From the NCBI RefSeq assembly GCF_947286155.1, contig NZ_CAMYPD010000053.1:1-16375 (forward strand): a stretch of DNA of 16,375 nucleotides, read 5' to 3'. The notes under the pieces were generated by a model, which had not been told where the DNA came from, did no database searches, and saw nothing but the letters and a program-made list of their open reading frames with translations. Made by a program: the position numbers and the translations under genes. Source of the DNA: an uncultured Tessaracoccus sp. (GTDB lineage Bacteria; Actinomycetota; Actinomycetes; Propionibacteriales; Propionibacteriaceae). Shown piece after piece: positions 6,162-14,401 of this stretch. Each line of letters begins with the position of its first letter. Position 1 is the stretch's first letter.

Positions 6162-7703
6162 GTGACTTCCAGTTCCACCCCGTTCGTCAACCCGTTGAGG
6201 GATTCCGACGACCGCAGACTCCCCCGCATCGCCGAGCCGTGCGTGCTCGTGATTTTCGGCGTCACCGGCGATCTCTCCCGCAAGAAGCTCATGCCAGCTG
6301 TCTACGACCTGGCCAACCGAGGCCTGCTTCCCCCTGGCTTCGGCCTGGTGGGCTTCGCTCGTCGCGAGTGGGAAGACCAAGACTTCGCGCAGGTCGTGCA
6401 CGACGCGGTCAAGGAGCATGCCCGCACCGAGTTCCGCGAAGAGGTATGGGAGCAGCTCCTCGAGGGCATCCGGTTCGTGAGCGGCACCTTCGACTCCGAC
6501 GACGCCTTCGAGCGCCTGCGGGAAACCCTCACTGAACTCGACACCGAGCGCGGCACCGGTGGCAACCACGCCTTCTATCTCTCCATCCCGCCGTCGGGCT
6601 TCGAGCCCGTGATGCAGCAGCTGCGCTCGCACGGCCTTGTGGAACAGAGCGACGAGAGCTGGCACCGTGTCGTGATCGAGAAACCCTTCGGCCACGACCT
6701 CGAGTCTGCGAAGGAGCTCGACGCCGTCGTCTCAGACCTCTTCGCACCCCAGGATGTGTTCCGCATCGACCACTACCTGGGTAAGGAGACCGTGCAGAAC
6801 ATCCTGGCGCTGCGGTTCGCGAATCAGCTCTTCGAACCCGTGTGGAACAACCACTACGTCAGCCACGTGGAGATCACGATGGCCGAAGACATCGGCATCG
6901 GTGGCCGTGCGGGGTACTTCGACGGCATCGGCATCGCCCGCGACGTGATGCAAAACCACCTTCTCCAGCTGCTCGCGCTCGCCGCGATGGAGGACCCGAC
7001 GAACTTCGACGCCGCCCAGCTGCGCACGGAGAAGAAGAAGGTCCTCGCCGCAGCAAGCGTCCCCAAGGACTACGCCAAACACACCGCCCGCGGACAGTAT
7101 GCCGGCGGCTGGCAAGGCGGCAAGGAAGTGCTCGGCTACATCGAGGAAGACGGCGTAGACCCCAGTTCCAACACCGAAACGTTCGCCGCAATTCGCGTCG
7201 ACATCGACAACCGACGCTGGGCCGGCGTGCCCTTCTACCTCCGCACCGGCAAGCGCATGCCGCGACGCGTGACAGAGGTGGCGCTGAACTTCAAGCAGCC
7301 CCCGCATCTGCCATTCACAAGCACCGATACCGCGAAACTCGGCACCAACGCACTGGTACTGCGTATCCAGCCCGACGAGGGCGTCACCCTCCGCTTCGGC
7401 GCCAAGGTGCCCGGCACGCAGATGGAGATCCGCGAGGTGTCGATGGACTTCGGCTACGGCGGCTCCTTCACCGAATCATCCCCGGAAGCCTACGAGCGCC
7501 TCATTCTCGACGTGCTGCTCGGCGAGCCACCGCTGTTCCCGCAGCAGGAAGAGGTGGAGCTCAGCTGGCGCATCCTCGACCCGGTGCTCGAGTACTGGGC
7601 CTCGCTCGATGAACAGCCCGAACAATACGAGCCCGGCACCTGGGGCCCTTCATCCGCCCACGACATGCTCGCCGGCGATGGCCGCGCCTGGCGACGCCCG
7701 TAG
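6162..7703 (+). CDS. zwf: Glucose-6-phosphate 1-dehydrogenase
   Basis: Zwf oxidises glucose 6-phosphate to 6-phosphogluconolactone with NADP, the entry to the oxidative pentose phosphate pathway. The product is 513 residues, the normal size. The dinucleotide-binding loop is G33-VTGDLSRKK near the N-terminus. The substrate and catalytic motif RIDHYLGKE (201-209) holds the active-site histidine. PFYLRTGKRM and the late ILDPVLEYW region also fit the family. I chose the GTG at 6162 over the TTG at 6135, because a TANNNT box lies 7 nt before it and the TTG would overlap the promoter area. It is the first gene of zwf-opcA-pgl; its TAG stop overlaps the ribosome site of opcA, so translation is probably coupled. 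Confidence 0.96.
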   Translation: MTSSSTPFVNPLRDSDDRRLPRIAEPCVLVIFGVTGDLSRKKLMPAVYDLANRGLLPPGFGLVGFARREWEDQDFAQVVHDAVKEHARTEFREEVWEQLLEGIRFVSGTFDSDDAFERLRETLTELDTERGTGGNHAFYLSIPPSGFEPVMQQLRSHGLVEQSDESWHRVVIEKPFGHDLESAKELDAVVSDLFAPQDVFRIDHYLGKETVQNILALRFANQLFEPVWNNHYVSHVEITMAEDIGIGGRAGYFDGIGIARDVMQNHLLQLLALAAMEDPTNFDAAQLRTEKKKVLAAASVPKDYAKHTARGQYAGGWQGGKEVLGYIEEDGVDPSSNTETFAAIRVDIDNRRWAGVPFYLRTGKRMPRRVTEVALNFKQPPHLPFTSTDTAKLGTNALVLRIQPDEGVTLRFGAKVPGTQMEIREVSMDFGYGGSFTESSPEAYERLILDVLLGEPPLFPQQEEVELSWRILDPVLEYWASLDEQPEQYEPGTWGPSSAHDMLAGDGRAWRRP

Positions 7704-7713
7704 GAGCAACGTC

Positions 7714-8619
7714 ATGATTATCGAACTGCCAGACACCACGTCGAGAGAAATCTCCGCCGCACTCACGAAGGCGCACCGCGGAGCGGGCGCGAGCGGCCTC
7801 GTGCTGACCCTCATCATCGCCACCGACGACGCGCACTTCGACGACGCCATCCACGCCGCGAAAACCTCCGCCTACGCGCATCCGTCGAGGGTGATCGTCG
7901 TCACCGACGCCAACAGCGACGGAGGCCCTTCGATGGATGCCACCGTCGAGGTCGGCGACGGGCTCCCTGGCGACCTCATCACCCTCACCCTGCGCGGCGG
8001 GCTGCGCGAACGCGCCAATGTGATGTTGCTGCCGCTGCTGCTTCCCGACTCCCCCACCGTCGTGTGGTGGCCCCACGAAGGGCCCGACGACCTGGCGCAA
8101 GATCCCATCGGCCAACTCGCGGATCGGCGCATCACGGACGCCGCCGGCTGCGCCGACCCGCAGGCGGCGCTCAGAAACCGTGCCCGGCATCACACCGCCG
8201 GTGACACCGACCTCACCTGGACGCGACTCACCAGGTGGCGGGCGCTGCTCGTCGCCGCCGTCGATCAAGTGGCATCCCCCGTGCGCAGCGCGCGGGTGGT
8301 ATCCGCGCATGACAACGCCCCCGCGACGCTCCTCGCCACCTGGCTGAGCAACAAGCTAGGCATCGAGGTGGAGCGCATCGACGGCGACGGCATCGGCGTG
8401 ATCGAGGTCGTCCTGGGCACCGACGCAGGCGATATCTCTATCCGCCGCCCCGGCAACACGACGGCGGAATACACCGTGCCTGGACAGCCACCACGAAAGG
8501 TAGCCCTGCGACGACGCCCGCTCACTGATCTCCTCACCGAGGAGCTACAACGCCTCGACCCCGACCAAGTGTTCGAGGACACCGTCGCCCATTTGCTGTC
8601 GCAACAAGGAGAGCACTGA
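7714..8619 (+). CDS. opcA: Glucose-6-phosphate dehydrogenase assembly protein OpcA
   Basis: OpcA is known in cyanobacteria and actinobacteria as a protein needed for full activity or oligomerisation of glucose-6-phosphate dehydrogenase; in this group it nearly always follows zwf. The 301-residue product has the family-typical RVIVVTD segment and the conserved SPTVVWWPHEGPDDL stretch, with a later WTRLTRWRALL. No catalytic motif is expected. The ATG at 7714 was chosen because TAGGAGC at 7701-7707 gives a strong ribosome site 7 nt upstream; an open frame running further upstream lies inside zwf. The stop overlaps the pgl start by one base (TGATG), the mark of a tightly coupled operon. Confidence 0.93.
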   Translation: MIIELPDTTSREISAALTKAHRGAGASGLVLTLIIATDDAHFDDAIHAAKTSAYAHPSRVIVVTDANSDGGPSMDATVEVGDGLPGDLITLTLRGGLRERANVMLLPLLLPDSPTVVWWPHEGPDDLAQDPIGQLADRRITDAAGCADPQAALRNRARHHTAGDTDLTWTRLTRWRALLVAAVDQVASPVRSARVVSAHDNAPATLLATWLSNKLGIEVERIDGDGIGVIEVVLGTDAGDISIRRPGNTTAEYTVPGQPPRKVALRRRPLTDLLTEELQRLDPDQVFEDTVAHLLSQQGEH

Positions 8620-9350
8620 TGCATCACCGCCTAGTTCGTGCCCCCCACGCCGACGATGTCGCCAGCATCGTCGCGGAGCGCCTCGTCGCACTCCTGACCA
8701 AGAAGGCTGCCGCGCAAGACCGCATCGACATCTGTCTCGCGGGCGGGACCGCCGCGAACGCAGTGTACGAGCGGATGGCCGAGCTCATCGTCGACGTGGA
8801 CATCGACTACATGAAGCTGCACCTGTGGTGGGGCGACGAGCGCTTCGTCGCGGCCACCGACCCAGACCGCAACTCACTGCAGGCGCTCGAACGTCTCGCC
8901 CGGACCCTGCCCATCCATTCCGCGAACATCCACATGATGGCTGCCAAAGATGGACGCAAGGATTCTCGCGAGAGCGCTGACGTCTACGAAACAGAACTCG
9001 GCGACACCCGTTTCGACCTCGTGCTGCTCGGCATGGGCCCCGACGGGCACACGGCATCGATCTTCCCCGAGCACCCGAGCTTCAAGCCGACGACTCGGCT
9101 CGTCATCGGGGTGGAAGATGCACCGAAGCCTCCCCCAGAGCGCATTACGCTCACGTTCAATGCGCTGAACAACACCGACGCATTATGGTTCATCGTGACC
9201 GGTGACGCTAAGGCCGATGCCGTGGCTCGTGTGCTCGACGGCGACCAGACGCTCCCCGCAGCCCATGCTCGCGGCGAACACTCCACGTTGTGGTTCGTCG
9301 ATGACGCAGCGGCAAGCAAACTGCCGGGCCAGTACCGCTGCGAGTTGTAA
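8619..9350 (+). CDS. pgl: 6-Phosphogluconolactonase
   Basis: Pgl (DevB type) hydrolyses 6-phosphogluconolactone to 6-phosphogluconate, directly after the Zwf reaction; it is cytosolic. The 243-residue product shows the three family motifs in order: a phosphate-binding LAGGTAANAVYERM, then WWGDERFVAATDPDRNS, then LLGMGPDGHTASIFPEHP with the histidine expected to act as catalytic base. The ATG overlaps the opcA stop by one base and has AAGGAG about 8 nt upstream. It is the last gene of the operon. A palindrome at 9364-9377 follows, and the next gene (rbpA) converges from the other strand. Confidence 0.96.
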   Translation: MHHRLVRAPHADDVASIVAERLVALLTKKAAAQDRIDICLAGGTAANAVYERMAELIVDVDIDYMKLHLWWGDERFVAATDPDRNSLQALERLARTLPIHSANIHMMAAKDGRKDSRESADVYETELGDTRFDLVLLGMGPDGHTASIFPEHPSFKPTTRLVIGVEDAPKPPPERITLTFNALNNTDALWFIVTGDAKADAVARVLDGDQTLPAAHARGEHSTLWFVDDAAASKLPGQYRCEL

Positions 9351-9363
9351 TCGCGGCCCTAGC

Positions 9364-9377
9364 CCGGCAGCTGCCGG
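9364..9377. terminator. Palindrome, probable bidirectional terminator between pgl and rbpA
   Basis: CCGGCAGCTGCCGG is a perfect 14-bp palindrome that can fold as a 5-bp GC stem with an AGCT loop in either transcript. It sits in the 41-nt gap between two convergent genes. There is no T-run on either side, as is common in actinobacteria, so termination is inferred from position. Confidence 0.45.
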
Positions 9378-9391
9378 TATGAACTGGGAAG

Positions 9392-9748
9392 TCAGTAAAT
9401 GATTTCGCCAGCGGCCCGACGGGCGCGCAGCGTGGTGATGGCTTCCGCGAGGATCGCCTCCGCGTCCTCTTCGGAGCGACGCTCCTTCACATAGGCCAGG
9501 TGCGTCTTGTACGGCACGATCTTCGGCGGCGGAGGCGGGTTGTCCTCATCCTTGTTCGCCGGAAGTCCGCAGCGTGGGCAGTCCCATTCCTCCGGGATCT
9601 GAGCGTCAATTGCAAACGCGGGGCGCGTCTCGTGCCCACTCGCGCAGAAATAGGAGACCCGGTGCCGAGCGACGGCGTCCCCTCGCTCTGCCTCGCCCAT
9701 GGGGCCAGCGCCCACACGGCTTCCACGGATGGCATTGCCACCTGCCAC
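9392..9748 (-). CDS. rbpA: RNA polymerase-binding protein RbpA
   Basis: RbpA is an actinobacteria-specific transcription factor that binds RNA polymerase and the primary sigma factor and stabilises the open promoter complex. The product is 118 residues, near the usual 110-125. It opens with the family-typical MAGGNAIRGSRVGAGPMGEAERG (basic linker), followed by a small zinc-type core with C35, H39, C57 and C60 (YFCASGHE and EEWDCPRCG). The C-terminal sigma-interacting region follows: KTHLAYVKERRSEEDAEAIL. The start is a GTG at 9748, supported by AAGGAG 7 nt upstream. It lies 44 nt after the secG stop on the same strand, so the two are probably co-transcribed. A Cys-His-Cys-Cys set like this is, as I recall, present in the Streptomyces form but not complete in the mycobacterial one. 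Confidence 0.95.
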   Translation of the reverse strand: MAGGNAIRGSRVGAGPMGEAERGDAVARHRVSYFCASGHETRPAFAIDAQIPEEWDCPRCGLPANKDEDNPPPPPKIVPYKTHLAYVKERRSEEDAEAILAEAITTLRARRAAGEIIY

Positions 9749-9792
9749 AGCTCTTCTCCTTCAGTTGTCGTTGGGAATGGTTAGGTCGATCG

Positions 9793-10035
9793 TTAGAGCG
9801 CTTCGGCGCGGTACACCAGCAACAGCGCGATGATGGTGAACAGCCAAATCAGCCCGACGATCAGCGTGATGAGGTCCAGTCGACGCTCGGCGCGCGAGAC
9901 GCCGCCCATCGAGGTGGACATGCCGCCACCGAACAGGTCAGACATACCACCGCCACGGCCCTTGTGGAGGAGGATGGACGCTGCCAAAAGGATGCTCAGC
10001 ACGATGAGAATCACGGAGAGGATAGTCACCGGCAT
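9793..10035 (-). CDS. secG: Preprotein translocase subunit SecG
   Basis: SecG is the small accessory membrane subunit of the SecYEG channel. The 80-residue product has two hydrophobic helices (about residues 3-22 and 55-75) joined by the conserved loop LLHKGRGGGMSDLFGGGMSTSMGGVSRAERRLD. This matches actinobacterial SecG, where the pattern LLHxxKGGGLSxxFGGG is characteristic. The ATG at 10035 gives the usual length and the right spacing from the start to the LLHK motif. It has no ribosome site, and a GTG at 10056 placed 7 nt after a TACACT box is a possible leaderless start adding seven residues (MIVPLLS). It follows tpiA by 127 nt, a gap holding a hairpin and that promoter candidate. Confidence 0.93.
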   Translation of the reverse strand: MPVTILSVILIVLSILLAASILLHKGRGGGMSDLFGGGMSTSMGGVSRAERRLDLITLIVGLIWLFTIIALLLVYRAEAL

Positions 10036-10063
10036 GGAGAGAAGAGGCACAATCACGCAGGCC

Positions 10064-10069
10064 AGTGTA
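10064..10069 (-). promoter_or_regulatory. Candidate -10 element for secG-rbpA
   Basis: The - strand reads TACACT (TANNNT), then 7 nt, then GTG at 10056. The same spacing is seen before zwf and rapZ. It lies downstream of the hairpin at 10114-10145, so it could restart transcription for secG and rbpA independently of the glycolytic genes. No clear -35 box. Confidence 0.4.
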
Positions 10070-10113
10070 ACTGACGCGTGAGTGAATGCCGAATCAGCTC
10101 CTGGTATGACGAA

Positions 10114-10145
10114 GGTCGGCCGCCCAGCGCCCTGGACGGCCGACC
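10114..10145 (-). terminator. Hairpin after tpiA
   Basis: GGTCGGCCG (10114-10122) and CGGCCGACC (10137-10145) form a perfect 9-bp GC-rich stem, and CCAG/CTGG inside can add four pairs after one mismatch. It starts 17 nt after the tpiA stop. There is no long T-run, so it could be an intrinsic terminator without a tail or an RNA-stabilising hairpin. Confidence 0.55.
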
Positions 10146-10162
10146 AACGGGTGACAGACAGA

Positions 10163-10948
10163 TCAGACAGCGAGGTCCTGGAACCGGATGATCGCTGCAA
10201 ATTCCTCCGCCTTCAAGCTCGCGCCACCGACGAGGGCACCGTCGACGTCGGGCTGATCCATGATGGAGCGGATGCTGCCGGACTTCACCGAGCCGCCGTA
10301 CTGGATACGCACCTTGTCAGCTGCGTCATCGCCGAAGGCGCTGCGCACCTCGTTGCGGATAGCGCCGCACACCTCCTGCGCATCTTCGGGGGTCGCAACC
10401 TCGCCGGTGCCGATGGCCCAGACGGGCTCGTAGGCGATGACGATGCCAGCCACCTGCTCGGCAGTCAGCCCATCGAGCGCGCCGCGAACCTGAGCGACGG
10501 TGTACTCGACGTGCTTGCCTTCCTTGCGCACGTCCAGGCCCTCGCCCACGCAGATGATGGGCGTCATGCCCTGGGCGATGACCTTCTTGGCCTTCGCGCC
10601 GACGAGCTCATCGGTTTCGCCGTGGTATTGGCGACGCTCGGAGTGCCCGACGACGACGTAGCGCACCTGCAGCTTGGCCAGCATGTCTGCGCTGACTTCG
10701 CCGGTATAGGCGCCGGAGTCCTGCGCCGACACGTCCTGAGCACCGAGCTGGAGCGGCATGCGGTCGCCGTCGATGAGGGTCTGCACGGTGCGCAGGTCGG
10801 TGAACGGAGGAATGACGACGGCGTCCACCGTTTTCGGGTCAAATTCCTTGTCGGCGAGCGTCCACGCGAGCTTCTGGACGAGCCCAGTCGCCTCGACGTG
10901 GTTCATGTTCATTTTCCAGTTGCCAGCGATGATGGGGGTACGAGCCAT
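10163..10948 (-). CDS. tpiA: Triosephosphate isomerase
   Basis: TpiA interconverts dihydroxyacetone phosphate and glyceraldehyde 3-phosphate. The 261-residue product is a complete TIM barrel with all catalytic residues: N10 and K12 (AGNWKMN), the electrophilic H102 (VVGHSERRQ), the base E174 (AYEPVWAIGTG), and the phosphate-binding YGGSVK (218-222). I chose the ATG at 10948, 2 nt after the pgk stop, because GAGGAG lies about 8 nt upstream and MARTPIIAGNWKMN matches the family start; the GTG at 10954 would sit too close to that site. It is translated in tandem with pgk. A hairpin follows 17 nt downstream. Confidence 0.97.
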   Translation of the reverse strand: MARTPIIAGNWKMNMNHVEATGLVQKLAWTLADKEFDPKTVDAVVIPPFTDLRTVQTLIDGDRMPLQLGAQDVSAQDSGAYTGEVSADMLAKLQVRYVVVGHSERRQYHGETDELVGAKAKKVIAQGMTPIICVGEGLDVRKEGKHVEYTVAQVRGALDGLTAEQVAGIVIAYEPVWAIGTGEVATPEDAQEVCGAIRNEVRSAFGDDAADKVRIQYGGSVKSGSIRSIMDQPDVDGALVGGASLKAEEFAAIIRFQDLAV

Positions 10949-10950
10949 GA

Positions 10951-12159
10951 TCACTTCTCCTCTTCTAGTACTGCAATACCGGGGAGTTCTTTACCCTCGA
11001 GGAACTCGAGGGAGGCGCCGCCGCCGGTGGAAATGTGGCCGAATTCGTCGTCAGCGTGTCCGAGCGCACGAACCGCCGCTGCGGAGTCGCCTCCACCGAT
11101 CACGCTGAACGCGTCGGACTCCGCGAGCGCCTTGGCGACCGCGGCGGTGCCGTGCGACAGCTCCTCGATCTCGAATACACCCATGGGGCCATTCCAGAAC
11201 ACAGTCTTGGCACCCTTGATGGCGTCGGCGAACAGCTTCTCAGTGTCGGGGCCGATGTCCAGGCCAATCTGTCCGGCCGGAATGGCATCCGCCGAGACGA
11301 CGCTCACCTTGCCGGTAACGGTGCGGGCGTCGAAATCCATGCCCTCGGCAACCCGGGAATCGACGGGCAGCAGCAGCTGCTTGCCGGCATCCTTGGCCTG
11401 CTGGATGTAGCCAGCGCAGGTGTCGAGGTTGGCTTCGTCCACCAGGGAGTTACCGATCTCCTTGCCCTGAGCCTTGAGGAAGGTGTATGCCATGCCGCCG
11501 CCCACGATCACCGTGTCGGCAACCTTCAGCAGGTTGTCGATGACTGCGAGCTTGTCGGCCACCTTGGCGCCGCCCAGCACGACGACGAAGGGGCGCTCCG
11601 GACGCTCGGTGACACCGCGCAGCACCTCGACTTCCTTACCGACGAGGTAGCCGGCAGCGTTCGGAAGCAGCTTGGCCACATCGTAGACGGAGGCCTGCTT
11701 GCGGTGCACGACGCCAAAGCCGTCGGAGACGAACACGTCGCCGAATGCCGCGTACTGCTCGGCGAGCGCCTTGCGCTCGTTCTCGTCCTTCGACTCTTCG
11801 CCGGGCTCGTATCGCACGTTCTCGAGAAGAGCGACGTCACCGTCCCCCAGAGCGCCGACCACGGCCTTCGCCGATTCGCCGACGACGTCTTCGGCCAGCT
11901 TCACGTCCTTGCCGAGCAGCTCACCGAGCCGCTTCGCGACAGGAGCGAGCGAGTACTTGGGGTTGACTTGGCCCTTCGGGCGACCGAGGTGCGCCATGAT
12001 GACGACGCGGGCGCCGGCATCCACCAGCTTGGTCAGCGTGGGCAGCGCGGCACGGATGCGGCCGTCGTCGGTGATGACGTCGCCGTCGAGCGGCACGTTG
12101 AAGTCGCAGCGGATGAGCACCCGCTTGCCTGCGACATCGAGTTCATCGATGGTCTTCAC
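10951..12159 (-). CDS. pgk: Phosphoglycerate kinase
   Basis: Pgk transfers the acyl phosphate of 1,3-bisphosphoglycerate to ADP, the first ATP-yielding step of lower glycolysis. The 402-residue product has the usual bilobed architecture: N-lobe substrate motifs RCDFNVP (17-23) and HLGRPKG (57-63), and C-lobe nucleotide motifs VVLGGAKVADK, FWNGPMGVFE and GGGDSAAAV. The start is a GTG at 12159, with GAAAGGA about 10 nt upstream giving a somewhat long spacing. The stop is 2 nt before the tpiA start, and its final codons (GAA GAG GAG AAG) double as the tpiA ribosome site. It is separated from gap by 111 nt that holds a hairpin. Confidence 0.97.
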   Translation of the reverse strand: MKTIDELDVAGKRVLIRCDFNVPLDGDVITDDGRIRAALPTLTKLVDAGARVVIMAHLGRPKGQVNPKYSLAPVAKRLGELLGKDVKLAEDVVGESAKAVVGALGDGDVALLENVRYEPGEESKDENERKALAEQYAAFGDVFVSDGFGVVHRKQASVYDVAKLLPNAAGYLVGKEVEVLRGVTERPERPFVVVLGGAKVADKLAVIDNLLKVADTVIVGGGMAYTFLKAQGKEIGNSLVDEANLDTCAGYIQQAKDAGKQLLLPVDSRVAEGMDFDARTVTGKVSVVSADAIPAGQIGLDIGPDTEKLFADAIKGAKTVFWNGPMGVFEIEELSHGTAAVAKALAESDAFSVIGGGDSAAAVRALGHADDEFGHISTGGGASLEFLEGKELPGIAVLEEEK

Positions 12160-12208
12160 GGGGATGGGTTCCTTTCAAATGGGAAGAACAACGGGGGATG
12201 AAGGTGAA

Positions 12209-12240
12209 GGCCCCGCACCCCTCACAGGGAGTACGGGGCC
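12209..12240 (-). terminator. Hairpin in the gap-pgk spacer
   Basis: GGCCCCG (12209-12215) and CGGGGCC (12234-12240) are perfect complements, and CCCT/AGGG inside can extend the stem. It lies 30 nt after the gap stop and about 50 nt before pgk. Without a T-run it could be a partial terminator or a processing/stability element that sets different levels of gap and pgk mRNA. Confidence 0.5.
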
Positions 12241-12270
12241 AACACTGTCAGTGCATGGGCGGCTGAACGA

Positions 12271-13272
<1,002 letters not shown>

Positions 13273-13356
13273 GTGAATAGATACCCTTCAGTTCACTTGC
13301 GCTCACCCCGCCGGGCGGAATCCCGGGCAGCGCTTTGCGCCTTGGCGTACAGCTTC

Positions 13357-13384
13357 ATCCTAGCCACATCGATCAGATGGACAA
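13357..13384 (-). promoter_or_regulatory. Probable promoter of gap
   Basis: On the - strand TTGTCC (13379-13384) and TAGGAT (13357-13362) are spaced by 16 nt, which resembles a housekeeping sigma promoter. Transcription would begin near 13350, giving a leader of about 77 nt. In that leader CCCGG/CCGGG (13322-13326 with 13311-13315) and GCGCT/AGCGC (13329-13333 with 13299-13303) can form a nested hairpin. Confidence 0.5.
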
Positions 13385-13409
13385 GCGTCAGGGTCGAGAA
13401 AACCAACGT

Positions 13410-14393
13410 CTAATCGTCGTCGCGCAAGTCTGGAGGCAGCGACGCCTCCGTGTCGGGAATGCCTTGTTCCTTCGCGGCCTTGTCAGCGGTCGATAGCAGT
13501 CGCCGAATACGTCCCGCTACGGCATCCTTGGTGAGCGGAGGATCGTGCAATTTACCGAGCTCTTCCAAGCTGGCCTGGCGATGTTCGACACGCAGCAGAC
13601 CTGCAACGCGCAAATGTTCAGGCACGTCGTCACCGAGAATCTCCAGCGCCCGCTGCACCCGAGTGCTGGCTGCCACCGCCGCGCGCACGGAGCGCCGTAG
13701 GTTGGCATCGTCGAAGTTCGCTAGCCGGTGCGCTTGGGCGCGAACTTCGCGGCGCATCCGGCGTTCCTCCCACAGCAGACGCGCCTCCTGGGCGCCCATG
13801 CGCGTCAATAGTTCAGCGATCGCTTCGCCGTCGCGCAGTTGGACACGCGTCTGGTTTCGAGTTTCTCGCGACTTCGCCATGAATCCGAGACGTCGGCCTG
13901 CGCCGACGAGCGCGAGCGCCGCTTCTGCACCGGGGCAGGTAACCTCCAGGCCCATAGAACGCCCGGGTTCGGTCAGCGAACCACGTGCCAGGAACGCACC
14001 GCGCCACACAGCCGTCGCATCGACGACCGAGCCCGCCACCACCTTCGGCGGAAGCCCGCGCACGGGACGCCGTTTGTGGTCGACGAGCCCAGTGAGCCGT
14101 GCCAGACGTTCGCCGTCGGCAACCACGCGGATGGTATAGCGCGGACTGCGATGAATGCCGGATGGGTTGATGACCACGAGTTCCGACGCGCAGTCCCACA
14201 GGTCCGCGATAAACGTGCTGAGTCGACGTGCTGCGGCAGACGAGTCAAGTTCAGCTTCGAGGACGATCTTGCCCGCAACAAGATGCAAGCCACCCCCGAA
14301 ACGGAGCATGGCAATCGCCTCCGCAGCTCGTGCACTGGATTGCGGGATGTGCACTGCGGCCAGCTCAGACTTGAGTTTCTGGGTCAAGGCCAT
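13410..14393 (-). CDS. whiA: DNA-binding protein WhiA
   Basis: WhiA is a conserved regulator; in Streptomyces it acts with WhiB to trigger sporulation septation, and in non-sporulating Gram-positives it affects division. The product has 327 residues, the usual length. An N-terminal segment LRFGGGLHLVAGKIVLEAELDS and a middle WRGAFLARGSLTEPGRSMGLEVTCP belong to the LAGLIDADG-like fold, which here lacks nuclease function. The C-terminal part (about 225-310) is the helix-turn-helix DNA-binding domain, with ANLRRSVRAAVAAS and SLEELGKLHDPPLTKDAVAGRIRRL. I chose the ATG at 14393 (MALTQKLKSEL) because it matches family N-termini. A GTG at 14405 overlaps the yvcK stop as GTGA and has AAGGG 5 nt upstream, so it is a real alternative adding four residues. 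Confidence 0.94.
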   Translation of the reverse strand: MALTQKLKSELAAVHIPQSSARAAEAIAMLRFGGGLHLVAGKIVLEAELDSSAAARRLSTFIADLWDCASELVVINPSGIHRSPRYTIRVVADGERLARLTGLVDHKRRPVRGLPPKVVAGSVVDATAVWRGAFLARGSLTEPGRSMGLEVTCPGAEAALALVGAGRRLGFMAKSRETRNQTRVQLRDGEAIAELLTRMGAQEARLLWEERRMRREVRAQAHRLANFDDANLRRSVRAAVAASTRVQRALEILGDDVPEHLRVAGLLRVEHRQASLEELGKLHDPPLTKDAVAGRIRRLLSTADKAAKEQGIPDTEASLPPDLRDDD

Positions 14394-14401
14394 CGGCCCG
14401 T

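Noticed and set aside
10082..11410. A 442-codon open frame on the + strand opposite tpiA and pgk
   Set aside because: It is the mirror of two conserved enzymes with complete catalytic motifs and has no recognisable domain of its own.
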